Below are positions 44,107 to 51,717 of a stretch of DNA of 64,000 nt, piece after piece. Position 1 is the stretch's first letter. Each line of letters opens with the position of its first letter. Where the stretch lies: the NCBI RefSeq assembly GCF_031846445.1, contig NZ_JAVRHR010000002.1, forward strand, positions 682,001 to 746,000, given 5' to 3'. This DNA comes from Croceitalea rosinachiae (GTDB lineage Bacteria; Bacteroidota; Bacteroidia; Flavobacteriales; Flavobacteriaceae). The notes under the pieces were generated by a model that worked only from the letters and a program-made list of their open reading frames with translations, ran no database searches and was not told where the DNA came from. The position numbers and the translations under genes were made by a program.

Positions 44107-44751
44107 ATGAAGTTTCGAATTCTAATCTTACTATTCGTTTTTAGTGTTTTTGGTTATTCACAATACACTGAAAGCGAATGGAATGATAGAGATGATTGGA
44201 TGCGTATTTCAGATTTTTTTGAAATCACAAAAGTTCAGAAAGGCAATGTTATAGCCGATATTGGATGTCATGAAGGATATATGTCTATACATCTGGCAAA
44301 AAGAGTTGGTGAAAATGGAAAAATTTATGCCGTTGACTTAAAAAAATACCGGTTGGATGCATTGGAAAAAAATGCAAAAAATCGGGGAATAGAAAACATT
44401 TCAACTGTTCTAGGGGATTATGACAATCCTAAACTTCCAATAAATATTTTTGACGCCATTTATATCATCGACACTTATCATGAAATCGAAGACTATCATG
44501 AAGTGCTCGAACATGTTAATAAATCCTTGAAACCCAATGGCAAATTAATTTTATTAGAAAAACTTAAATCAAGAATAAAAGGAAAACCAAGAAGGCAACA
44601 GGTCGAAGCACATTCTTTGGCTTCAAAATACGTAAAAAAGGAATTGCAAGAAGCTGGGTTCAAAATTGAATATGAAGAATCTAATTTTGGCCTATGGGAA
44701 CGGAATCCAGGGAAACAAATTTGGTTTGTAATTGCTGTACCAAATAATTAA
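44107..44751 (+). CDS. Class I SAM-dependent methyltransferase with signal peptide
   Basis: The start is set at MKFRILILLFVF (ATG 44107), 2 bases after the preceding stop; 12 extra upstream codons lie inside that gene. A signal peptide to YSQ (~19) precedes a Rossmann methyltransferase: motif I VIADIGCHEGYM (~49), motif II YAVDL (~77), motif III VLGDYDN and the IIDTYHEIEDY segment. SAM is a cytoplasmic cofactor, so an exported member is puzzling; the N terminus might instead act as a membrane anchor. It is coupled to the BNR protein gene. Acceptor unknown. Confidence 0.75.
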   Translation: MKFRILILLFVFSVFGYSQYTESEWNDRDDWMRISDFFEITKVQKGNVIADIGCHEGYMSIHLAKRVGENGKIYAVDLKKYRLDALEKNAKNRGIENISTVLGDYDNPKLPINIFDAIYIIDTYHEIEDYHEVLEHVNKSLKPNGKLILLEKLKSRIKGKPRRQQVEAHSLASKYVKKELQEAGFKIEYEESNFGLWERNPGKQIWFVIAVPNN

Positions 44752-44752
44752 A

Positions 44753-45370
44753 TTACTCTTTTTGAAGTTCGCCCAACAATTGTTCGAAACTAGAGATCCA
44801 GGTATAAAGATGTCCGCCTAAATTTACAATGGGCGTTTTGAGCGAGTCTAAGCTTTTATTTCCCAATGCAACCTCTAGCTGTTGCTTTATTTCGGGCTTT
44901 TCTTCTAAATTAAATTGCTTGAATATATAGTTGTTCTCACTAAGTCTTATAACAATACTATCACAAGCCAAGCATTCTTTCATTCCGTAAATGGTAATAT
45001 GCTTCTTTGGTGTTATCATTTTCGGTGGAACTTCTACCACAGTATATTCCTTACGAACGGCCCTTTTAGATAAACTATCATTTATGCTTAAATCAATAGA
45101 ATAAGAGGGGGTTTTATCCCTTAAAAGAATTAGGGTTTTCATAAGTACTTTTGAAGTTGCAGGTACCCTTGTCAATCTGGGTTTTGCCATACTTTGCCTA
45201 AAATTGGTTCCTTTTACGGCCATCACTACATCATAATCTTTATCAGTTTCATTCAAGGCGTAGAGCATCAATCTATTTTTTGATTTTTCTTCAATTACTT
45301 TAATAGGCTTTTCTTGACCTATTGAAATAATTGAAATCAAGAAAACTTGAAATATTATGAGTGTTTTCAT
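44753..45370 (-). CDS. Exported protein with C-terminal glutaredoxin-like domain
   Basis: The start is placed at MKTLIIFQVFLIS, which gives a signal peptide ending at SIGQ (~19); 21 further codons are open upstream. Residues ~20-115 form an unclassified beta-rich domain. Residues ~120-205 resemble glutaredoxin: HITIYGMKECLACDS with a CLAC active site, an IFKQFNLEEKPEI segment and TPIVNLGG containing the cis-proline. A periplasmic disulfide or glutathione-independent redox role is likely. It converges on the methyltransferase gene (1-bp gap). Confidence 0.65.
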   Translation of the reverse strand: MKTLIIFQVFLISIISIGQEKPIKVIEEKSKNRLMLYALNETDKDYDVVMAVKGTNFRQSMAKPRLTRVPATSKVLMKTLILLRDKTPSYSIDLSINDSLSKRAVRKEYTVVEVPPKMITPKKHITIYGMKECLACDSIVIRLSENNYIFKQFNLEEKPEIKQQLEVALGNKSLDSLKTPIVNLGGHLYTWISSFEQLLGELQKE

Positions 45371-45483
45371 AACGTAAAAATGGATTATAGATAGTATTAA
45401 TATAATGAAATAAATTTTGGATGAGTGTCGCACTAAAATGCATCTTTGAAAGATATATATTTGATAAAGAATTCTAAGATTTA

Positions 45484-46401
45484 ATGGGTAAAAGTCAAAA
45501 TAAAGCGTTGATCATACTTGCCTTCTTCTCGATATACGTCATATGGGGTTCTACCTACTTGTTAAATAAAATAGCCGTAATGGAGTTGCCGGCATTTATG
45601 TTGGCCGGTGTTCGATTTTTTATGGCAAGTGTTTTAATCTTTGGTATTGCTAAGCTCCTTGGAAAATCACTAAGCATCTCTAGAAAGCAATTTTTTAATA
45701 CCGTGTTTGTTGGCTTTCTTTTTTTATCATTGGGTAATGGACTAGCAGTTTGGGCTTTAAAATATGTTGATAGCGGATTTGCGGCACTACAAATTTCAGC
45801 ACAACCCTTGATTATTTTAGTAATGATGTGGCTATTACAGGGCAAAAAAATCCAACCCATGTCCATGATTGGAGTTGCATTGGGTATGATAGGAATCTAT
45901 TTACTAGTAGGGCAAAAAGAAATATTAAATCAAGAAAATGCAATTTGGGGTATGGTGATGATTTTTTTCTGTATGCTAAGTTGGGGCTATGGAAGCCTTT
46001 TTGTATCGAAAGCTGATTTGCCAAAGAACTATTTTGTGAATACGGGTTATCAAATGATGGCAGGCGGCTTATTTCTAGCCTTAATGAGCGTATTGGTTGG
46101 CGAACAGTGGAGTAATCCTTTAGCATGGAGTTTTAAAGTTCAAATAGTAATGCTACTGCTGATTGTATTCGGTAGCATTGTTGCCTTTACCTCCTTCAAT
46201 TATTTATTGAAATCAGTATCACCGGAAAAAGTTGCTACCTCTACGTACGTGAACCCTATTGTAGCCTTGTTATTAGGATGGTATTTTTTGGATGAAGAAA
46301 TCACGCTACAATCTGCATTTGCAGCTGTTATTCTTCTTACTGGGGTATATTTTATAAATACCAAGAAAAAGTTAGTATTATTTACTCGTTTCAGAAAATG
46401 A
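45484..46401 (+). CDS. EamA/DMT-family permease
   Basis: The 305-residue protein has ten predicted membrane helices in two EamA repeats. Repeat one has VIWGSTYLLNKIA and LPAFMLAGVRFFMA; repeat two has MLSWGYGSLFVSKA and YVNPIVALLLGWYFLDE. DMT exporters of this class move amino acids, purines or other metabolites. Its last 4 bases overlap an ATG upstream of the DUF1080 lipoprotein gene, so the two are probably co-transcribed. Confidence 0.88.
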   Translation: MGKSQNKALIILAFFSIYVIWGSTYLLNKIAVMELPAFMLAGVRFFMASVLIFGIAKLLGKSLSISRKQFFNTVFVGFLFLSLGNGLAVWALKYVDSGFAALQISAQPLIILVMMWLLQGKKIQPMSMIGVALGMIGIYLLVGQKEILNQENAIWGMVMIFFCMLSWGYGSLFVSKADLPKNYFVNTGYQMMAGGLFLALMSVLVGEQWSNPLAWSFKVQIVMLLLIVFGSIVAFTSFNYLLKSVSPEKVATSTYVNPIVALLLGWYFLDEEITLQSAFAAVILLTGVYFINTKKKLVLFTRFRK

Positions 46402-46442
46402 TCGTGCATTCAATTATCTTTGAAAAATCATTACATAAGGTT

Positions 46443-47132
46443 ATGAGATTATTTGAACAGTATATTCTCTTTGCATTAATTATTGCCACTTTACAAGGCT
46501 GTTCCATGGCTAAGGAACAACAATTATTTAACGGAAAAAATCTTGACGGCTGGTATGTTGATGTTCCAGCCATGGATTCTATCACAAGTGCAATTAATCC
46601 ATTTGTGGTCCGGAATGGGAATTTGGTCAGCCTAGGTGAACCACAAGGACACTTAATTACAAACGACTCTTTTAAAAATTATAGACTGACCTTGCAGTAT
46701 CGTTTTGTAAGTGAACCAGGAAATTGCGGAGTTTTAGTACATGCCTCCACCCCAAGAGCACTTTATAAAATGTTTCCAAAATCTATTGAAGTGCAGCTCA
46801 TGTATGAAAATGCAGGTGATTTTTGGTGTATTGTTGAAGACATTACCACAGACAATATGGAGGAACGCCGGGGTCCAAAATCAGATTGGGGCATCACCGA
46901 AGGCAAGCTCAGACGTATTAAGAACTTAACTGACGATTCAGAAAAACCGCTCGGGGAATGGAATTCATTGGTTGTCGAATGTATAAATACAACCGTAAAG
47001 GTTTGGATTAATGATAATTTAGTGAATTATGGCTATAATTCCACCGCCACCTCAGGTCAAATAGCAATACAGGCAGAAGGTTCAGAAGTAGAATTTGCTG
47101 AAATAAAACTTCAACAAATAGGTTCTAAATAA
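46443..47132 (+). CDS. DUF1080 (3-keto-disaccharide hydrolase-like) lipoprotein
   Basis: Start chosen at MRLFEQYILFALII, which places a lipobox LQGC at ~21; an ATG at 46398 overlapping the EamA stop is an alternative. The DUF1080 domain has LFNGKNLDGWYVD, HLITNDSFKNYRLTLQYR, GNCGVLVHAS, PKSIEVQLMYENAGDFW and GEWNSLVVECI. This is the third DUF1080 gene in the window and the one closest to predicted 3-keto-glycoside hydrolases in overall layout. Linked to the EamA permease gene. Confidence 0.8.
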   Translation: MRLFEQYILFALIIATLQGCSMAKEQQLFNGKNLDGWYVDVPAMDSITSAINPFVVRNGNLVSLGEPQGHLITNDSFKNYRLTLQYRFVSEPGNCGVLVHASTPRALYKMFPKSIEVQLMYENAGDFWCIVEDITTDNMEERRGPKSDWGITEGKLRRIKNLTDDSEKPLGEWNSLVVECINTTVKVWINDNLVNYGYNSTATSGQIAIQAEGSEVEFAEIKLQQIGSK

Positions 47133-47162
47133 GAAAGTTAGCCTATAATAACTTTTTGACAT

Positions 47163-47200
47163 TGTACAATTCATTACATGGAATGTACAATTCATTACAT
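47163..47200. promoter_or_regulatory. 17-bp direct repeat with 21-bp period, putative LytTR box
   Basis: TGTACAATTCATTACAT occurs at 47163-47179 and 47184-47200 with no mismatch. The 21-bp period places both on the same face of the helix, the geometry of paired LytTR-domain binding sites. It lies ~90 bases before the repeat-protein gene; the LytTR response regulator of the same cluster is the obvious candidate binder. Confidence 0.65.
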
Positions 47201-47290
47201 TCGGTTTTTAAATAGGCTTTGTTCGTTTCATATTTGCCTCATCAATCAAAACAATCAATCATTTATTCATCAATCAAAAAGCGAACAATC

Positions 47291-48742
47291 ATGAATCAAT
47301 TATCAAAAATCATTGCACTTTTCTTAGTAAAACTCATCATTTTACTTCTTGTTTTAAATGCTAATGTTATTAGTGCGCAACGGACTAGCACTTCTGTGAA
47401 CATTAACCGCAATGGCAAAACTACTATTTCAATCAAAAACGGATTTGGGAACAATTTTTCCATTGAATACGAGGGTAACATTACCCTATCTGATGATGAT
47501 ACTGACGTTGTTGCGATTTCAAAAGGGGGGTATATGGAAATTAAGAAATCAGCCTTTGGTAATCGTCGTAGAGTTTATATAGAACCCGATAACTCAGGTA
47601 ATCTTATCAAAAAGTATTATGTAGGTTCTTCTCAAAAAAACTTTGATTCTGAAGGAAGAAAATGGCTTTCAGAAATCTTACTTGAAGTTGTGCGATCGAC
47701 CACCTTAGGGGCGGAGAAACGAGTTGACCGACTTTATAAAGCCGGTGGATCGTACAAGGTTCTGAATGAGGTTGAAAAAATGACCAGTAGTCATGTTAAA
47801 GCCAGATATATCAAACTTTTATTAGAGAAAGATTTAAAAGAAAAGGATTTAAATTCTGTTCTAAGAGAAGTTGTTAATATAGATTCAGATCACCATCGTG
47901 CGGATATTCTCAAAAATAATACAAAAGCCTTTTTAACCTACGAATCAACTACGTCATCATATATCAATACCACGGGTAATATTGATTCAGATCATCATAA
48001 GGCCGAAGTCTTAAAAAAATCTATTCGAGATGGATCCATTTCTGATACTCAAATGAAAGCCCTTTTTGTTATTACTGATGATATTGACTCAGATCATCAT
48101 AAAGCTAACGTTTTACAAGAAGTACTGAGTAAAAGAACCCTAACCGAGAATAACTTAAAGCTTCTAATAAACACAGCTAAAGGAATTGATTCTGATCATC
48201 ACAAAGCGAACGTATTACGACAAGCCTTAGAAACCGATGGTATTTCGCAGAGTGTCTCTAATACTTTGTTGGCATCTGTCGATAATATGAGTTCGGATCA
48301 TCATATGGCAAGTATTTTCAAATCTTTGATCAATGACAAGATTGATAATGAATCTTTATCAAATCTATTAAGCGTAGTGGAGAAAAATATGTCATCAGAT
48401 AGCCATAAGAGTGATGTTTTAAAGAAAATTGCCTACCAACAAGATTTAAATGGACCTAGTTTAACAGCTTACCTTTCAACAACCAAAGATATTGACTCAG
48501 ATTCTCATAAAGCAGAAGCTTTTAAGGCGCTTGCACGAAAAGATTTTTCGAACTCTGAGCTATCACAAATACTCGATGCAACTATTTCAATCGATTCTGA
48601 TTATCATAAGGCGGAAACTTTAATGCGCTTTGCCAGCGAAGTCAGAAATGAGAATGAAAGCGTTAAAGATGCTTATACCCGAGCATGTAAGGATATTGAT
48701 TCGGAATCTCATTTTGGCCGAGCCTTAAAAGCTATCCAATAA
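47291..48742 (+). CDS. Secreted protein with tandem 34-residue IDSDHHKA repeats
   Basis: The start is set at MNQLSKIIALF, giving a signal peptide to ISAQ (~30); 24 more upstream codons are open but lack signal-peptide form. Residues ~31-150 form a beta-rich domain (TTISIKNGFGNNFSIEYEG, GYMEIKKSAFGNRRRVYI). From ~197 to the C terminus there are eight consecutive units of 33-35 residues headed by IDSDHHKA or close variants, a degenerate unit before them and a partial unit at the end. The period and the helix-loop-helix pattern suggest an alpha-solenoid with clustered Asp/His pairs. I do not recognise a named family. It sits directly upstream of a LytS/LytTR operon and behind a putative LytTR box. 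Confidence 0.75.
   Translation: MNQLSKIIALFLVKLIILLLVLNANVISAQRTSTSVNINRNGKTTISIKNGFGNNFSIEYEGNITLSDDDTDVVAISKGGYMEIKKSAFGNRRRVYIEPDNSGNLIKKYYVGSSQKNFDSEGRKWLSEILLEVVRSTTLGAEKRVDRLYKAGGSYKVLNEVEKMTSSHVKARYIKLLLEKDLKEKDLNSVLREVVNIDSDHHRADILKNNTKAFLTYESTTSSYINTTGNIDSDHHKAEVLKKSIRDGSISDTQMKALFVITDDIDSDHHKANVLQEVLSKRTLTENNLKLLINTAKGIDSDHHKANVLRQALETDGISQSVSNTLLASVDNMSSDHHMASIFKSLINDKIDNESLSNLLSVVEKNMSSDSHKSDVLKKIAYQQDLNGPSLTAYLSTTKDIDSDSHKAEAFKALARKDFSNSELSQILDATISIDSDYHKAETLMRFASEVRNENESVKDAYTRACKDIDSESHFGRALKAIQ
47879..48736 (+). repeat. Coding tandem repeat, period ~102 bp
   Basis: Each unit encodes a heading like I-D-S-D-H-H-K-A then V-L and ends after ~34 residues. Headings start at residues ~197, 231, 265, 299, 333, 367, 401, 434 and 469 of the protein. 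The sixth and seventh units begin MSSD, and the last unit is truncated. The repeat exists at the protein level, while DNA copies differ at many synonymous sites, so expansion is not recent. Confidence 0.85.
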
Positions 48743-48809
48743 TTGACTTAAAACAAGCACTGCATCTATTCAAGCTACACAATTATTTAATTATTGTTAA
48801 TTTGGTAGG

Positions 48810-49847
48810 ATGCGGTGGCTTTCAAAAAACATCTTATACCAACCAACCGTGAGAAAGCATCTAAGCCTACTCTTAATAGGATATTTATTGGGTATTCTCA
48901 TTTATAGCTTCGTAAATTTTAATGCGTTACAAAGCAGTAAAGAGTTTTACTTGAGTGGGCTTTTAGGTGTTTTGATATTGTACTTTGTAGTTTTTTCCAA
49001 TTCTTTTTTAAATCAATTTATACCCTTCAAAAGAGTTCCAGGTCTTAGAATTCTTGCTGGAATTATCTGGAATTGGATACTGGGCCATGTGCTGTTTTTG
49101 GTGTTTTTTTTTATCTATAATAGACTCCATGACTACTTGTTTTCCCAACAAGAAAAAATGGATATTTTCATCAAAATGGGAATACTCCTGTTTTGTACTG
49201 CCATACTTTATAACATTGTCTATTTCGCACTGTATTCTTATGATAACTACGCTAGAGGACAAGTGATGGAATTGCGATTGGAAAGAAAACAAGCTGAACT
49301 ACAATTGATGATGCTAAAATCGCAGCTTAGTCCACATTTTCTTTTCAACAATATGAATTCTTTGGCCTCCCTTTTTCAAAAGGATATTGAAAAGGCCGAA
49401 ACTTTTATCAGAGCCCTTGGTAATTCATATCAGTTTACTTTAAACAATTATAAATCAAATTTGGTTACACTAAATCAGGAGTTGTCTTTAGTAAATTCCT
49501 ATTTATTTTTAATTAAAACACGATTTGACAATGGTGTGACAATCAATCTTCAGTTGGATTACCATGTTCTTGATTCAAAAATACCTCCCTTAACGCTTCA
49601 ACTACTTATAGAAAATGCTATTAAGCATAATGCTTTTGATAAAAACAAACCACTGAATATCAATATTACCTCAGAAAACAAACGCATAATCGTTAGCAAT
49701 ACCAAAACAAAGAAGAAAGAACAGTTAAGCTCTACAAAAGTTGGATTAAAGAATATTATATCCAGATATGAACTGCTTTCCGATAGAAAAGTAGAAATCT
49801 TAGATGGGCATTATGATTTTACTGTAAAAATCCCTTTGATTAAATGA
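48810..49847 (+). CDS. LytS-type sensor histidine kinase
   Basis: The 345-residue protein has four predicted membrane helices (~18-38, ~50-66, ~82-103, ~121-142), a short coiled coil (~150-170) and a His_kinase domain. The phosphoacceptor His176 lies in QLSPHFLFNNMNSL, and the ATP-binding N-box is LQLLIENAIKHNAF (~264-276). There is no separate sensor domain, so sensing is probably through the membrane part or a partner. It starts 68 bases after the repeat-protein stop and overlaps the next gene by 4 bases (ATGA). Confidence 0.9.
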   Translation: MRWLSKNILYQPTVRKHLSLLLIGYLLGILIYSFVNFNALQSSKEFYLSGLLGVLILYFVVFSNSFLNQFIPFKRVPGLRILAGIIWNWILGHVLFLVFFFIYNRLHDYLFSQQEKMDIFIKMGILLFCTAILYNIVYFALYSYDNYARGQVMELRLERKQAELQLMMLKSQLSPHFLFNNMNSLASLFQKDIEKAETFIRALGNSYQFTLNNYKSNLVTLNQELSLVNSYLFLIKTRFDNGVTINLQLDYHVLDSKIPPLTLQLLIENAIKHNAFDKNKPLNINITSENKRIIVSNTKTKKKEQLSSTKVGLKNIISRYELLSDRKVEILDGHYDFTVKIPLIK

Positions 49848-50878
49848 AAAAGCTATTTGTACATCATCCGCTTTTTCGTTTGTTGAGTCCTTTATTCAGC
49901 GGAACTCTGGTTTACCTTTTAATCCTTTTAATAAATAATAATATTGTACAACTTCAAGAAACATTTTTAGGTCAAGAACTCTACACATGTATTGGTTTGG
50001 CCTATATAATTCAAGAATTTTCTCGGTTTTCTTTACTGTTTTTTGAACACTTAAAAGAGCCAAAGTCATTCATTCTTAAAATCGTAATTCAACTGATTGT
50101 ATCATTAATCATGACGATGATTTTGGTATCATCAACTATGTACTTATACTTTAAGTATATATTGTTATACGAGGTTAATATCAGAGAGTTATATGTTTTT
50201 AATGTCATCTTTATTTTTATAACTCTAGTGTATGTCATGCTATACATAAGCCATCATTTTCTCTATAAAATAAACACAACAAAAATTTCAAAAGAAGTAG
50301 ATGCAAAGAACGCAATCGAAGAAGATTTTCTACAATTCAGAAAAGGAATAAATCCTAAATTACTTTATGAAAGCATGGAAACCATGCTGGTGTTAATGAA
50401 AGATAACCCTGATGAAGCCGAGCAATTTTTAGATTATTTTTCAAGTGTCTATCGTTATATTTTAACAAAACAGCACAGAGAATTGGTGCCGATATCAGAG
50501 GAATTAGACATTTTGAATTCGCTAGTGCAGCTGTTTAATCAGTTACCATATAGAAATGTAATTTTTACAAGTAAATTATATTCAAAACATTGGGTTTTAC
50601 CGACCACACTATTAACATTATTAGAGCGTATAATAAGAACGACCATAGTTTCTGAAAAGCATTCTTTAAAGATACTATTGGAAGAAATAGATGATTATTT
50701 AAAGATTACTTATTCTCCCGAAGAAAAACTAAATCGGCATTTGTCTATGGGGAGTTTAAAGGACATTGTTCTAACTTATACTTATTATACCGATCAAAAA
50801 ATAACAATAACTACGAAGGGTAACCTTAAGATAGTTGACCTACCAAAACTACACTACCATGAGAATAGCAATCATTGA
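49844..50878 (+). CDS. Degenerate LytS-like protein (probable pseudokinase)
   Basis: The 344-residue protein has the same layout as the preceding kinase: four membrane helices (~15-32, ~46-66, ~78-108, ~117-140), a linker and a His_kinase-like region. The phosphoacceptor position in NPKLLYESMETML holds Lys172 instead of His. The N-box position reads LTLLERIIRTTI and lacks the Asn. Without both it should neither autophosphorylate nor bind ATP normally. It may be an allosteric or ligand-sensing partner of the intact kinase. Its start overlaps the kinase stop and its end overlaps the regulator start by 20 bases. Confidence 0.75.
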   Translation: MKKLFVHHPLFRLLSPLFSGTLVYLLILLINNNIVQLQETFLGQELYTCIGLAYIIQEFSRFSLLFFEHLKEPKSFILKIVIQLIVSLIMTMILVSSTMYLYFKYILLYEVNIRELYVFNVIFIFITLVYVMLYISHHFLYKINTTKISKEVDAKNAIEEDFLQFRKGINPKLLYESMETMLVLMKDNPDEAEQFLDYFSSVYRYILTKQHRELVPISEELDILNSLVQLFNQLPYRNVIFTSKLYSKHWVLPTTLLTLLERIIRTTIVSEKHSLKILLEEIDDYLKITYSPEEKLNRHLSMGSLKDIVLTYTYYTDQKITITTKGNLKIVDLPKLHYHENSNH

Positions 50879-51617
50879 AGATGAACCTTTGGCAGCCGAG
50901 AAACTAGAACGTTATCTTTTAAAATATAATGCTGCTATTGAGGTTTTGACACATCTAAATTCGCTGGAAACAGCTATACCTTGGATCACAACTAACAAAA
51001 CTAACGTCGATTTATTCTTTATGGATGTTCAACTTAGTGATGGTTTAAGCTTTGAAATATTTTCGCAAATAACCATCAACAAACCTGTTATTTTCACTAC
51101 TGCATTCGACGAATTTGCCGTTGACGCATTTAAGGTAAATAGTATAGATTATTTGCTCAAACCTATCACCTTTACTGACCTGTCACGAGCATTAAAGAAG
51201 CTAGATGTAATGCAGAAACAGTTTTCAAATACTGAACAGATGGCACCCATCATTAAAAGTATGAGGCAAAAGAGTTATAAAGACCGTTTTTTAGTAAAAG
51301 TGGGAAATCATATAAAATCAATACCCATTGAAGATATTATAGCTTTTCAGGCCGAAGGACGCGACGTTTCTTTATGGACAAAGAAAGGAAAAGAATATAT
51401 TATCGAATATAAATTAGAAGCATTGGAAGAGCTTTTAAATCCAAAATTATATTATCGTGTCAATAGGGCCTTTGTGGTTGCTTTGAAAGCAATTAGCGAC
51501 GTTATGGTGTACGCTAATCGTAGATTAAAATTGACATTATCGCCTGATATTCATAAAGAAATCGTTGTCAGTAGGGAAAAGGTAGGTATGTTCAAAAAAT
51601 GGTTCGAAGGCAATTAA
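50859..51617 (+). CDS. LytTR-family response regulator
   Basis: The start is at MRIAIIEDEP (ATG 50859), the canonical receiver start; 8 upstream codons lie in the preceding gene. The receiver domain (~1-120) has the acidic pocket IIEDEP, phosphoacceptor Asp56 in LFFMDVQLS, and the KVNSIDYLLKP lysine. The LytTR DNA-binding domain (~140-250) shows DRFLVKVGNHIKSIP, IIAFQAEGRDVSLW, YRVNRAFVVALKAI and the basic C terminus. It should accept phosphate from the upstream LytS kinase and bind direct repeats such as those at 47163-47200. Confidence 0.92.
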   Translation: MRIAIIEDEPLAAEKLERYLLKYNAAIEVLTHLNSLETAIPWITTNKTNVDLFFMDVQLSDGLSFEIFSQITINKPVIFTTAFDEFAVDAFKVNSIDYLLKPITFTDLSRALKKLDVMQKQFSNTEQMAPIIKSMRQKSYKDRFLVKVGNHIKSIPIEDIIAFQAEGRDVSLWTKKGKEYIIEYKLEALEELLNPKLYYRVNRAFVVALKAISDVMVYANRRLKLTLSPDIHKEIVVSREKVGMFKKWFEGN

Positions 51618-51717
51618 ATTATTATTCGATTCAAATTTCGAAAAAAATGTCTTCAAATGATTGCTTTGACGAAAATTAAGTATTTTACATGGGCTTAGTA
51701 AATTGAACCCTGTTCTC

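Noticed and set aside
47879..48736. CRISPR-like or transposon repeat array
   Set aside because: The ~102-bp periodicity is coding, with synonymous differences and no conserved DNA repeat or spacer structure.
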